A stretch of DNA of 45,239 bases from Helochares maculicollis (taxonomy: Eukaryota > Arthropoda > Insecta > Coleoptera > Hydrophilidae): the NCBI GenBank assembly GCA_033557835.1, contig JAWQRO010000272.1, positions 1-45,239 of the forward strand. Reading direction: 5' to 3'. Position 1 is the first letter of the stretch, and each line of letters begins with the position of its first letter. This document shows, one piece after another, positions 35,480-45,239 of this stretch. Position numbers and translations under genes: made by a program. The notes beneath the pieces were generated by a model that saw only the letters and a list, made by a program, of their open reading frames with translations, had not been told where the DNA came from and ran no database searches.

Positions 35480-35890
35480 ATTATTTTGAGCAAGTACTAA
35501 TACACAGATTTTCTATTTTGCGATCGGCACGAGAGTTCTAACGGATTAACATCTCAGTATGAACATACTCATTTTACGTACATCAAGATTTGCGAGCCGT
35601 CTTTCCAAAATATCTCAAGAAATCACAAGATTGTTACTAGCAACCTGTGCGTAGAGTCAAGCCCTGATTTACTCATGGGCGCGGAGTTAAAAAATGCACT
35701 TCCTCTTAGCGATAAACCTATTACTTTGGCTTATGCGTCATCATTTCTAATCTTCTTGAAAAGGAGAAGGCTGAGAACGGCAAATTATATAATTACATAT
35801 CAAAAAATCACTTAAAGTTGTCCTGACGGTTCCAACGCGATATCTCAAACTAGGCAACCCAAATTACCCATCAAATTATTGATTTGGTGC
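35480..35890 (+). other. Start of intron 4, no feature recognised
   Basis: Moderately less AT-rich at 35,510-35,780, without an open frame of note. It could hold conserved intronic sequence, but nothing specific is supported. Confidence 0.4.
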
Positions 35891-35895
35891 GGTAA

Positions 35896-35985
35896 ATTAG
35901 TATATATATATATATATGTATAACCACTATACAAATAAAATACGCTATAAAAAATTAAATAATTATGTATATATACATATGGTGC
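35896..35985 (+). repeat. Solo tail of the Penelope-like element, inverted relative to the others
   Basis: It contains ACAAATAAAATACGCTATAA followed by AAATTAAATAATTATGTATA. This is the reverse complement of the block at about 38,965-39,010 beside the Penelope-like element and of 45,070-45,092. A TA microsatellite (35,900-35,921) adjoins it, as in the other copies. It is read as a tail-only copy in plus orientation. Confidence 0.6.
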
Positions 35986-36448
35986 ACATAGTTCAAAAAT
36001 TTGAATGAAAATCTCAAATGGACAAAATAAAAACTGGAGGACAAAAATATTAATTTATTCTGGGATTTCAAGAAAAATCCGGAGCGTGTAGGATAATTTG
36101 TAATTTCGCCTTGGCATCTTCAAGTAATTCATTCTTCAAAGCTGTCAGTGGGCGTATGGAGCGGTTGAAAAAGATGTACGAGCGGACATGTCTATGTGGG
36201 ACCTTAGAATGCTCGCTTTGCTTCTAAAAATGCGTAACCACGCACTTGGAGATTTCGCTCGATTACCTTTGCTAAGCCTAATGATCAAAAATACACGATA
36301 TCGAAAGGAAAAATTTATTATTTCGCTATCATTTAGATATAAACGTGCAATTTAAAGAAATGAACAGTTTGAATAAATGTGCTATTAAAAATGTAGTCTG
36401 TTTAAAATATGTCCAATTAAAACGACTGCTATTAAAAAAACCTGGCTA

Positions 36449-36806
36449 TTATTTCCGCCCAAACTTGAGGTAATTTGCCGGCAATTTATTCAAAACGTTA
36501 GTGGCTTCAGAATTTCGTTTGGCTTGCCTTAAAAAATCGTAAATGTTTTTGAAATTCAGCTGTGGTTTAGCGGGACTATTAAGAACATCATCGTAGTAAT
36601 TTTGGGATCTAGCTACCATAGCCAATACCAAAAGAGCCAAAGTTGCTGCAAACAGTAATCTGAAAGTAAAATGCTAGAGTATGAATTCCATTAACGTCTT
36701 AACGACATAGTAAATCATAAAGGTTCCTAGAAATAAATTCACTAGGCAGCCAATAAAAGCGGCTTAGTAGTAGCAGCAATAAAAATAGTACTTACTTCAT
36801 TGCCAT
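36449..36806 (-). CDS. Putative secreted amidated-peptide precursor (two exons)
   Basis: Exon 1 (36806-36796) is ATGGCAATGAA, followed by the donor GTAAGT. Exon 2 (36659-36449) follows the acceptor TTTTACTTTCAG. Spliced, they give exactly 74 codons including the stop. The first 22 residues are a signal peptide (MAMKLLFAATLALLVLAMVA). The remaining 51 contain a Lys-Arg cleavage site at 51-52 and end NKLPANYLKFGRK, where Gly-Arg-Lys at the extreme C-terminus is the standard amidation and processing signal. The predicted product is an 18-residue peptide ending YLKF-amide; a longer form is possible if KR is not cut. Aromatic-amide ends (RF/KF-amide) are typical of insect neuropeptides, but I do not recognise this family. 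A TATA box lies at 36881-36888. The unspliced frame at 36640 lacks the signal start, which is why the spliced model is preferred. Confidence 0.72.
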
Positions 36807-36880
36807 TATTTAATAAAAAATTTACATGTGAAACCAGCGTAGAAGTGACGATTTTTAGCATAAAAATTCTTGTCCTGCTT

Positions 36881-36888
36881 TTTATATA
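36881..36888 (-). promoter_or_regulatory. TATA box of the peptide-precursor gene
   Basis: ATATAAAA on the minus strand, about 75 bases before the start codon of the peptide precursor, leaving room for a short leader of about 45 bases. Distance and orientation fit a core promoter. Confidence 0.55.
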
Positions 36889-36899
36889 TCGTTTAGTCA

Positions 36900-38365
36900 T
36901 TAATAAATGACAAGGGCACTTGTTCTGGTCCAAATATTTGCAAGGATTAAGTTTAAGCCACCATATGTATGTTGTTGAAATTTAATCTAATCGTCGATTC
37001 GTCGTTTTTTTTTGCACAGGATGTTTGTTCAAAGCACTCGACACGTAACAAGTCACACTGTCGTCATACAAATTAATAAGTAATTCAGAGTAATTATTAA
37101 ATTACCACCGGGGGCATTATATAAAAATTGTGATTGCTGGATACACTTATCAAATTTGTAGGTTACATTACGCGTGCGTAATAATTGTTTCAATTTATTT
37201 GCATACGGTATTTTATACACACTAATTTAATTTTTTTTATAAAATATTTCAAATACAAATAGTTTTGCAAATGTTACTCACAACTATATAACCAAAACAA
37301 GTGGCAATTTTTAAATTTTTTGGATTTTAAATTCTCGTTACTGTATTTTGATTTTCTTTTTTGCTCATTTTTGTTGTATTCTACCTGGTCTGCTTTATAA
37401 TAAAGCGTTTTACTTTTGACTGAAAAAGGTGGACGCTCTTAATACCATAATAGATGCGAATGTAAAAATCAGTGGAAACCGACCGCTATGAATACCTTTA
37501 GCAAAATTGTAGGTGTTATTCGAGTTCACTACAATGTAATAATAAAATTATGTAACGGCTCGTAATATGTGCCGTAGAAATTTCTTAAAGTAAATGGGTA
37601 CATTAATATATTACATATGTATACATAATGTAATAATAGTAATAAGAATTGCTGTAATCATAGCGGCGGTAGCTATAAACATATATAAGCAGTTTGAATG
37701 AAAATTTCGTGCTAAATATACATTATGGGTATCAATTTCATTTTCACTTGCCAGTTTGCAAAGTGGGTTACCTGCGTACCTAATTATGTGCTATTTTCAT
37801 GCTTGGCTTGTGTGATATTGCCATTGTGTTATTTTATAATAATAATTATAAAATTTGTTGCGTAAGATTTCCTGTTTTAGTTAATTTTATTTTTTTGCAA
37901 TGTTTTTACAGTTAATTTACAACGGTCATAATTACGTGCTTATTGGTAATTAACAGTGATATAGAAAAATGGAGTGTATTCAACGTTGGGTCTTCTTGCC
38001 TTTTTTTGTTAAATTTACAACTGCAAAATAATGTTAGTAAAATGGGATAAAAATTGGCGGAAGGGTACAATATTGACTCAAAAAAGTCACTATTTCTTTG
38101 AACTTACAAAATTGTGCCTGTTTTAAAACAAGTCTAATTAAATGAAATTCTTAAAGTTTTTACTTTCTGTTTTTTGGATGAATTTTATTGAGGATAATTC
38201 GACTGTTTAAAATCTCAAAAATTAGCGTATTGTTTGTAGATTCAAAAGAGATCCTGATATTCATAATTTGAGCAAGGAGTCATTTCTTGCTCTATCTATG
38301 GTTTCATCCATTGTATTTCAATGAGCACAAAGTCATGCCGGAAGCAACAAATACTGCAATAATAT
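36900..38365. other. No gene recognised
   Basis: AT-rich intronic or intergenic DNA between the peptide gene and the Penelope-like element. There are no open frames with recognisable domains and no transposon ends seen. Confidence 0.45.
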
Positions 38366-38369
38366 GGCT

Positions 38370-38370
<1 letters not shown>

Positions 38371-38401
<31 letters not shown>
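38371..38401. repeat. AT dinucleotide microsatellite
   Basis: About 15 uninterrupted AT units. It lies at the outer end of the Penelope-like flank, the same position that similar tracts occupy in the other copies. Confidence 0.9.
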
Positions 38402-38403
<2 letters not shown>

Positions 38404-38471
38404 GATTGATATTAATATTATTATGAATTAAACGCTATTTAGTAGCTATATATGTTTATTTAGCTTTTAGT

Positions 38472-38514
38472 CTTTACAATTTCGCTTCATTTTAATAAGA
38501 AGCGTCGTCAGAAG
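38472..38514 (-). ncRNA. Hammerhead-ribozyme-like fold in the Penelope-like flank
   Basis: On the minus strand: CTT, then CTGACGA (core box CUGANGA), a perfect 6-bp hairpin CGCTTC/GAAGCG with a 10-base loop, GAAA (its G shared with the stem), a minimal stem III giving GTA as cleavage triplet, then AAG pairing with the opening CTT. Hammerheads with very short stem III are known from the flanks of Penelope-like elements. Deviations are that the stem must lose its first pair (bulged C) for G12 to be free, and stem I has only three pairs. The other flank (39070-39108) keeps the hairpin and GAAAC-T-GTA but has CTGACTA, so it is probably inactive. Confidence 0.42.
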
Positions 38515-38610
38515 TGACGTTTTTGTTTAATTTATGTTGATTGTTTGTAAACAAACATTTTGTTTTATGGTAACCAATTAGTTGTTTTGATTACTTTAGT
38601 GCCTTCTGTG

Positions 38611-38900
38611 TTATTTCGTAGTAAGTATGGCTTCGTATTCTGGGGGTAGGTCGGCAATGTCTTTCTTGCTGTTGCAGGCATTTTCTTCTGTTTTTATGTG
38701 TAGGATCCAATAGAAGACGTTTCTTTGTGCTGTTTTAAATTTCTAGAATTTTTGTCTTCTCGTAGTCGAACGAATGTTTTTTCATTGGCGTGTTTTGCTA
38801 AAGCTGTGCTGTTTGGTTTGATATTTGTGTCTGAATTATGTTGGTTTATTCTATTTTTGAGTGGTTGGGACGTAGTAGTTTCTGTATAGATTTTTATTGC
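38611..38900 (-). pseudogene. GIY-YIG endonuclease C-terminus of the Penelope-like element
   Basis: In one frame RLKNRINQHNSDTNIKPNST and ALAKHANEKTF match the middle of the GIY-YIG domain of Penelope-like proteins (LK.R...H.......ALA.H). After a frame change the text continues with the K.R.FLE..HI region (decayed) and a clean end KTEENACNSKKDIADLPPEY then EAILTTK and a stop at 38611. The copy at the right edge of the window gives the same ending (CNSRKEIADLPPEYDAIL), which supports the reading. The domain nicks DNA during integration. This copy is non-functional. Confidence 0.68.
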
Positions 38901-38915
38901 ATTCCTTGCAATTAA

Positions 38916-38922
<7 letters not shown>

Positions 38923-38961
<39 letters not shown>
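38923..38961. repeat. TA dinucleotide microsatellite
   Basis: About 19 TA units between the two parts of the Penelope-like element, interrupted only at its edges by TG. Confidence 0.9.
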
Positions 38962-38968
<7 letters not shown>

Positions 38969-39119
38969 CATATTTAATTATTTTATTTTTATAGCGTATT
39001 TTATTTGTTTAATGTGCTTTATGAATAAAACGCTATTTAGTAGCTTCAGATGTTATATTTGCTATTATTCTTTACAGTTTCGCTTCATTTTACAAGAAGC
39101 ATAGTCAGACGAAAATGCA

Positions 39120-40060
39120 AAAAATTGACTATTAAATGCATGTGTTGAAGAACTATATATATGTAAATTTAAAATGTATTTTCATATGCAGTTTTTCAAT
39201 ATCTGATTATTTTTAAATATTTAGTACATACATTTAAAGATTTCCGAGCTCTTAGTTTTTGTAAATTATATGGTTTTTTTTACTAAATATTTTGTATCAA
39301 TGAGATGCTTCTCATTTTAAGTTTTGTTCCTTATGTTGACCTTATAGACAATATCCGAAAAAGTTTTTAAAAGAACTAATCAGTTTGATGATGAAAATAT
39401 TTTTAGCGTCACAAGTATAACTAATAAGTATAATTAATAAGTATAAGTCTATAAATTATCATAGCTTCAAAGTATCCCAAATTGTAGGGCAAGCTTCGTT
39501 GTTTTATTTCAGAAGTTGTAAGATAAAAATTGCAATATTTATTTTCAGATCAATTTTCTCGAGACAGTCCAATGTAGATTAAAAAAAAACAATTTTGTTT
39601 TACTTTATCATTTAGTTCGTCATAAAAATGGACATATTACAAGATAGTAGTAACACAGTTTAAATCAGAATCAAATAAACTTCGCTTACTCGGAATTCAC
39701 TCGTTTATTCATCGTGGCATCTGAGTACATAAAGTAGTAACCGCCTTAAAAACGTAAATGTTGAAAGGATACTTTATATTTTTTACATTAAAGTATAATA
39801 GGTTTACTGCTTTTTTGGTTCAGCTAATAATTTGCGAGAGGTTAGTGAACAAGTCATGAAAAAGACCATATTTAAAAGTTTATATGCTGGTTTTTTATCG
39901 CAAGAAAAAGTTAGGCAAATATTTAGTTTTCCAGACTTCATTTTTGCTTAATGATTTTATCATTTTTGTGCTCACTACCATTTCTCTGTCTCATCTGCCT
40001 TTTATTATTAAGTCACTGATGTTAAATCATCATGACAAATTGCACAATTGAGCAGAACAA
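39120..40060. other. No gene recognised
   Basis: AT-rich spacer without recognisable protein or repeat ends. Confidence 0.45.
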
Positions 40061-40089
40061 ATGATGAATCTTTATTATCAAAATGAGTG

Positions 40090-41150
40090 TTCATTAGTAC
40101 AAATGTCGCGCACGTTGCGGGCGGTCTGGCAGTTGCGGTGGCCTTTCAAAGTTGAATCTCCACGATTTGGTGACCAAATTTGTGACGATCGGTTCTGTAA
40201 ATAATCAGCCAACATCTGTTAGTACGCCAGATTGGGCGAGAATATTGTTGCTATCCGTGAAAGTTTGCAGGAGAATCCGAGGCAGCTAATGCTTCTCCGT
40301 GCAAAAAACTGAGTCTTTCGCTGATTTCAACTTGGCGAATTTTCTGTAGGGGCTTGGACCTACGCCTCGAAAAGATTCAACTGACCCAGAAACTCAAAGG
40401 TGACAAAGACAAATCTGTTTCTTAGGTGACTAGGCTTTGAAGCGTTTGGATAAATACTCCAACTTTTGTTTTTTTTAATGAATGGTAATGTTAATGAGCA
40501 CAATTGTCGTTTATGGAATGACGCCGTCCCACGCGAGGCTTATAAAATGGTAATGTATCCAGAAAAAGGTATAGTTTAGTGCAGATTTTAGGCAGATGCG
40601 TTCATTTGTCCGGATTTTTCGAAAACTTCTTTGGTGAGGCTGTCACCGTCAATGCTGAGAAGTATAAAACGATGATAACCGATTTATTATGACCCAAATT
40701 GAACAATATGAAAATTGATATGTCCTTCCAGCAGGACAGCGCTTCGTGCCTCACAGTGGATGCTATGCTAAACATTCTGCATTAGCGATTTGACGGCTCT
40801 TGCAGAGATGACATGAATTGGCCACCAAGATTGTGGGATTTGAACCTGATAGATTTTTCTTTTACGATTTCTTGAAGTCGCTGGTCTGTGCCAACTAGTC
40901 GCATTCGACCGATGCTCTTTAAGTCAATATTACCAATGCCATCGTTCTAATTTCCGCGGATTTGTGCAGTAGGTTTTTTGAAAATTGGACTACTCGGATC
41001 CGCGCCACCATGAGAAACTGTGGAGAACATTTGAATGTTGATATATTCCAGACAATAGACATTTCAAATAAATATACGATATTTCTCATACATGAACTGT
41101 TTACTTCATTTTTATTGAAAAACCCTATGTCTTTCAGTCTCTAATTTTTG
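40090..41150 (+). mobile_element. Tc1/mariner-superfamily transposase remnant
   Basis: The plus strand, across many stops and frameshifts, follows the insect transposase type with a long N-terminal helix-turn-helix domain and a DDE_3-type catalytic domain. At about 40,490-40,560 NGNVNEHNCRLWNDAVPREA matches the G.VN..NCR.W....P block. At 40,630-40,690 GEAVTVNAEKYKTMITDLL matches the G.AVTVN..RY..M...F segment. At 40,720-40,790 FQQDSASCLTVDAMLNIL includes a catalytic Asp (F.QDGA..HTA). At 40,805-40,860 NWPPRLWDLNLIDFSF matches WPPRS.DL.PLDFFLW with the third acidic position. From 40,975 ENWTTRIRATMRNCGEHLNV is the C-terminus. Inverted repeats were not identified. Long decayed. Confidence 0.75.
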
Positions 41151-41303
41151 GATATTAAAAGCTTATATTGAAGTATAGCACTTACCATTAATAATAATCG
41201 AATAATTGGATATAAATAGGTATAATTTTATTTCTGCATTTTTAGTCGTTTTTAAATCACACCTGCTCAATTTTATACTATAGCGGTATTGATGAGATGA
41301 TGT

Positions 41304-41522
41304 TGAGTGGAGGCAGTCCTGATTTTGTATATTTTATTTTTGTATATCAAATATATGACAAAATAATAATCTATGTCAGGAATATATCAAAAATTACTTG
41401 TTATCTGAACCGTGGTTTTATTGGCAATACTATTATCGATAAAGCTATACCATATGCAAGGTATAACATATCTCGATGGTAGGTACCACCTCATAGGTAC
41501 ACATGCACACTCCGCCACTGCA
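41304..41522. mobile_element. Possible short hAT-type element remnant
   Basis: The right end, read inward on the minus strand, starts CAGTGGCGGAGTGTGCATGT, close to the CAGTGGCGGAT-type ends of many hAT elements. A candidate left end at 41,304 (GAGTGGAGGCAGTCCTGATT) is similar but decayed. I see no 8-bp duplication and no transposase text inside. Speculative. Confidence 0.25.
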
Positions 41523-42590
41523 AGTAACCTGTTAGACAAGAAGAGCACCTCCGTGCTGTGGCTGTCTGTTCACCGGCCTTTATCTCCAAACCTCTCACTC
41601 TTTTATTCAACAACAACGATAGATACATACGGTGCCGGCGCGGTGGTACTTCTTGCTGATGTCGTCCAACTCAGTTCAACCGGTGCTGCGCGCTGTTCGG
41701 CCTTCCTCCTCAGAGTGTTGTTATTATTAAACAATTCACCTGACTCAGTGAGAAGTGAGAATAGCTGAAAGATTAAGCTCTCGGTACCATTTTAGTACAC
41801 ACCCGTTGAACTTTCAGATTGATCATAAAGTCTGTTTTGGATTTATTTGACAACCCCTGGGCTAGGAAGATAAGGTGAGGAAATTTAAGTGTTACCTTGG
41901 AAGCCTAGCGTTTTCCTATCTATCCATCTATCAATAGTCTCGCGTATAAAAAGTTGTTTTGCTCTTACTCACTTTTAAGGACTTATCCTTGAATGCCTCA
42001 TAGATCCGTAAATACACTTTTAGTGACATCAATTGCGGAGCTGCGAAAATCGGTGTGGTTTGAGGACCGTAACCGGCGAGATGCCATTAGCGCAACCTTT
42101 CTTAATTAGATGAAGAGTGTATCAACCTTGAGATCGGGAACGGTAGAGATCTTTGTTACGATAACCCCTATGTAATCTTCAACACCTCTTGTTTGTGCAT
42201 AGCAATTAATTCCTGGGAAGTGGTATACTTTACAGTATTGTTGCTTTTCGGCGATGCATTGGGTACCGGTTGTAGCTCCTGGCGAGGGACCGCCGTCTAA
42301 TCAAATCGATATCAAGAAATTGTTTAGTCATTTTTCTATTTAGATTTCAGCTGATTGTTGTGTAATTGCTTTAATAGTGCACTGTTATTGAACTTTCGTG
42401 AACTCTTGGTAGTACCATCGGTAATTTTGGTACCATTGATCACATTAGGTTTGCAGGTGTAAAGGACACAATGCTCCACGGCTTGCAAAGTGCATTGCAT
42501 CTTTAATAAATCATTTCGATTCTGTTAATGTTAGCGCAGACTTGAGTGGTTCTTAGAATGCAGCGCTGCTTCTGGTCTGGCTGAATTGCC
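41523..42590. other. G+C-richer block without a recognised gene
   Basis: Composition is clearly less AT-rich than most of the window, continuing to about 43,870. Short frames at 41412-41768 (plus) show no domain. The evenness of base use suggests decayed coding or mobile-element sequence, but I cannot assign it. Confidence 0.35.
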
Positions 42591-42596
42591 AACCAT

Positions 42597-42793
42597 CAAC
42601 CTTCATGGTTATGCTGTTTCGAAAGAGAAATTATTCCATTAGATTGCCTCGCCTTTAATTTAGAACAGTTTGGTGCTGCCATTCGATTAAGCGCTCGACC
42701 TGATCCGAACTCCTTACGAAATCCTTGCGATAAGGAATACCCTACTCGCATTTCGTTTCCCCAGGTCGTGATTGAAAAATTCAACAAATACAT
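42597..42793 (-). pseudogene. FLYWCH-like zinc-finger remnant
   Basis: The frame contains GNEMRVGYSLSQGFRKEFGS then NRMAAPNCSKLKARQSNGII and SLSKQHNHEG. FLYWCH fingers have G....V..GY.F.......W.C.....C.AR......I.....HNHE. The last part (CKAR-like KLKAR, then GII-LS-QHNHEG) fits well. The conserved Trp and one Cys are not in place, so the finger would not fold normally. Such domains occur in insect regulators and in MULE-type transposons; given the company, a transposon origin is likelier. No MULE transposase was recognised next to it. Confidence 0.45.
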
Positions 42794-42799
42794 GAATCA

Positions 42800-44940
42800 T
42801 CTTCCATGACTTCTCTCTGGAAGAAAGCGCGATTATCTAACCGCAAATAAAAAGTTATAAATGGTCTGAGAGTCATGAATATTCTTCGCAATTGAGTCTC
42901 TTCTAACAAACGATATTAATCTAAAATAACAATTGCGAATACCTCTGAACTTCTCTTTCTCGCCGAGTTATGTAACTAGTATGGCTCTTCCTAAATGTCA
43001 GGCAGAGTAATGTAGCGTCGTGTTGATGCGTGGTTTCGGAAATCTGCATTTTGTTCTTCTACTTACAAGCTGTAGCTGCTGGGTTCGGAGGAAAGTCGAT
43101 GAAATTTCTCTTCTCGGGCCATCAAGACGGCCCGAGAGATTTTTTTCTACCCATTGACCCACCTCAGGATCTGGGTTACACACTACAGAAGTAAGAGTAA
43201 CACACGTAATAACATCTGCGGGCTGAACAGGTGTCTGTTTGAGAGTTCTTCAATGGAATGAGCTATCACGCTTTGGAATTTGTAAAGGCTTTAGGCTGGA
43301 CCAGTCTCATAATCGATAAAACAAGATAAATGTAGGTCGCCACGGGTTGTTATAATCCAGGTTGACTTAAAATTAAATTTGTTAAGTTGAAGTGTCGCGT
43401 AGAAGTTCTTTAAATTTCACAAACAATCATTTCTTTGACGATATTATGCATTCTCAGTATTGTATCTTTCGCACGATCTCCTTTAATATAGTCTTTACTC
43501 GACCAGTTCACAAAATTGGTTTTATTAAAGAATAATCCGTATCCGTATCCGTGGAGGTATATATACTACATTATGCGTATCTGAATGTGAATGTGGTCTT
43601 TGGAAGCAAAGACCTTTGAAACGTAGTCTATCTATACACTGGGTTATACAGATACTTAAAGGTATTATAAAAATTAGCAGAAACGGGTTTAACACCGGCA
43701 GACTTGCAGAAGTCTTATGTTATGTGTGGGCAAAATTAGTGAGATGCCTCGAAGCCACAGATCCAGAAAATTTCATATCGGACAGAGGAAGGTTTCTCGC
43801 TTGACCTACCGCTAGGGCGGTTCAGTCTCCATGCATTTCTTATGGGCGAGCGATCGATCTACGTTGAGTATTTATGCAATAGTGGTAGGATGAAAATATT
43901 AAGCCAGGGAAAACGTGGCTTGTATTTATAAACTTCAAATGTATACAAATAATGTGACAACTCATGAAAGACGGATTATTTCGATAAACTTGCTAATGTA
44001 AGAAGAAACGTATTTTTATATATTTCTCTTTCTCTAATTAGACAATATTAAATAAAAAAATTAATAGTTAAATGTTATAGTTTTCGCTTTTTCCTAACAG
44101 GTGTACTTATTTGCTTAAAAAATTAGTTGAATTAGTTGAACTAATTAATACTTTTCCGCATTTTCATTTGCTACTTTGTCTCGACTTTTAGCTTAGCCTC
44201 TGGTGTTTCATTATACTACTTTGCTAAACTTTAACAACGGAATCTGTCTTTTATGATGTAACAAAGACTAAGAATTTCATTTCTAACGCATTGTAGCTGA
44301 AATTCTTTTGTTGTTAGTATTAAGTAAAGATCAAATTTAATTTACATATCACAGCATAAAGCTTTCCTTACCCTAAAATAGTATACAACACATTTTTCTG
44401 ACTTTCACTTGAATTTTTAAGCAAATTGATGCCTTTATAGCTTAAGTAGATTTAGAAATTTATCGTACGCTTTGGAAGAAGTAATTGGTACTAAATTTGA
44501 ACGTTAGTTTTGGTAAAATATGGTTAAAATTAGCAACATTTTCATTGCCTGAAAACAATTATTCAGATTAATTTAATAAACTCTTAAATATTGTAGACAT
44601 TCGTCTCGGCTTTGCATGCAAAATCTATATCTATACAGTTATCTTCATATCTCTTTTACATTTCATATTGCATGAGAGGTTTTCTGCAGATGTTGAATCT
44701 ATATCGTCGTAGATACACATTTTCAATTGGCAAATGCCCACTTTTTGCATGTTGTACAAAGGAAAGTCAGGCATATCAATTGTTTTTTGAATGTTTGAAG
44801 CTTACTTGTCATTTTTAATGAAGGAGGTAGCTCAATCCGGCTGTGCTGTACGCACAGGTACAGCGCTAGTGCGTGTTAGATGCTTACCTTTTAGTCTTAA
44901 ATACATGGCAAATAAAATTTCACAAAAAAGTAAAATTATT
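42800..44940. other. No gene recognised
   Basis: The G+C-richer block continues to about 43,870, including a perfect inverted repeat at 43,113-43,137 (TCTCGGGCC ... GGCCCGAGA). Short frames at 42998-43183 (minus) and 43616-43804 (plus) show no domain I know. From 43,870 on the sequence is AT-rich and featureless. Confidence 0.4.
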
Positions 44941-44999
44941 AAAAAAACTATAATTTGAATGTCTATTTCATTATAGTGGACGAAGTGTCAAATTTTCTT

Positions 45000-45239
45000 T
45001 GCAGTATTAATTGCTTTATTTATAGTGTATATATATATTATTTATTAGTGTGTCATATGTATTATTTTTATTTTTTATAACGTATTTTATTTATTAGGTG
45101 GTAGTTTTATAAACGCTATTTAGTAGCTCTCTGTTTTTTGTAGAAAGTATAGCATCGTATTCTGGTGGTAGATCGGCAATTTCTTTCCTACTATTGCAAA
45201 ACTTTTCTTCTGCTTTAATCTGCACAATATATATATATA
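45000..45239 (-). mobile_element. Second Penelope-like element, C-terminus, cut by the window end
   Basis: From the right edge the minus strand gives an open reading frame ending QIKAEEKFCNSRKEIADLPP, EYDAILSTKNRELLNSVYKT and a stop at 45094-45096. The first part is the GIY-YIG C-terminus also seen at 38611-38700. The LLNS residues are encoded by the AGCTACTAAATAGCG block that in the other two copies follows the hammerhead-like hairpin, so this copy lacks about 160 bases, including that hairpin, between the two parts. The AT-rich tail (45,000-45,090) matches the other copies. The frame is open as far as visible. Confidence 0.65.

Larger units (their letters stand above)
38402..39110 (-). mobile_element. 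Penelope-like retroelement, mostly deleted, with repeated flanks
   Basis: Read on the minus strand the order is: flank copy A (39110-38965), TA microsatellite, a piece of open reading frame encoding a GIY-YIG endonuclease C-terminus (38900-38611), then flank copy B (38515-38402). Both flanks carry the same landmarks in the same orientation: a hairpin GCTTC...GAAGCGAAA, then an 18-base AGCTACTAAATAGCGTTT block (rc of 39028-39045 and 38430-38447), then an AT-rich tail. Penelope-like elements are known for such repeated flanks around an RT plus GIY-YIG ORF. The RT is absent here, so this is a short deleted copy. Confidence 0.68.

Noticed and set aside
44820..44890. tRNA- or SINE-like start GGTAGCTCAATCCGG
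   Set aside because: It resembles a tRNA A box, but no B box (GGTTCGANNCC) or cloverleaf follows within 60 bases; only a 6-bp hairpin is present.

Overview
The window looks like AT-rich arthropod nuclear DNA, most likely insect. Host coding sequence is split into short exons with GT-AG borders separated by kilobase introns. The rest is packed with decayed mobile elements of types common in insects: mariner, Tc1, piggyBac, non-LTR retrotransposons and a Penelope-like element. There is no bacterial-style operon, no CRISPR array and no rRNA or tRNA gene that I can support. A beetle would fit, but the sequence alone does not settle the order.

Host genes. One multi-exon gene runs on the + strand. 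A 5'UTR plus first coding exon (17138-17307) is followed by exons at 28266-28302, 28646-28815 and 35244-35471, and all splice phases agree. They encode 175 residues of a charged, apparently disordered N-terminal region; the 3' part of the gene lies beyond what I could find. A long open reading frame (27579-28302) runs in frame into exon 2 and may be an alternative N-terminus from a second promoter. Two smaller genes lie antisense to this gene: an intronless secreted leucine-rich-repeat protein (20651-21718) inside intron 1, and a two-exon gene (36449-36806) downstream of the last exon found. The second encodes a 73-residue pre-propeptide ending in a Gly-Arg-Lys amidation signal, which looks like a neuropeptide precursor.

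Mobile elements, left to right: a Jockey-like LINE remnant (about 2200-3760, -); a nearly intact mariner with both inverted repeats, a TA duplication and one stop in its transposase (4696-6005); a second LINE (6540-8190, +); a piggyBac remnant (8480-9290, -); a third LINE (13890-15720, +); a LINE RT fragment (23860-24200, +); an internally deleted mariner (24632-25424, +). Intron 3 is a cluster of mariner, Tc1, LINE, mariner and LINE remnants (29400-35100). To the right are a Penelope-like element with repeated flanks carrying a hammerhead-ribozyme-like fold (38371-39110), a Tc1/mariner-superfamily remnant (40090-41150), a possible hAT remnant, a FLYWCH-like remnant (42597-42793) and a second Penelope-like C-terminus cut by the window end.

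The observations most worth follow-up are the amidated-peptide precursor, the alternative N-terminal exon, and the Penelope-like flanks with their hammerhead-like fold. Nothing here forms a clearly new multi-gene system.
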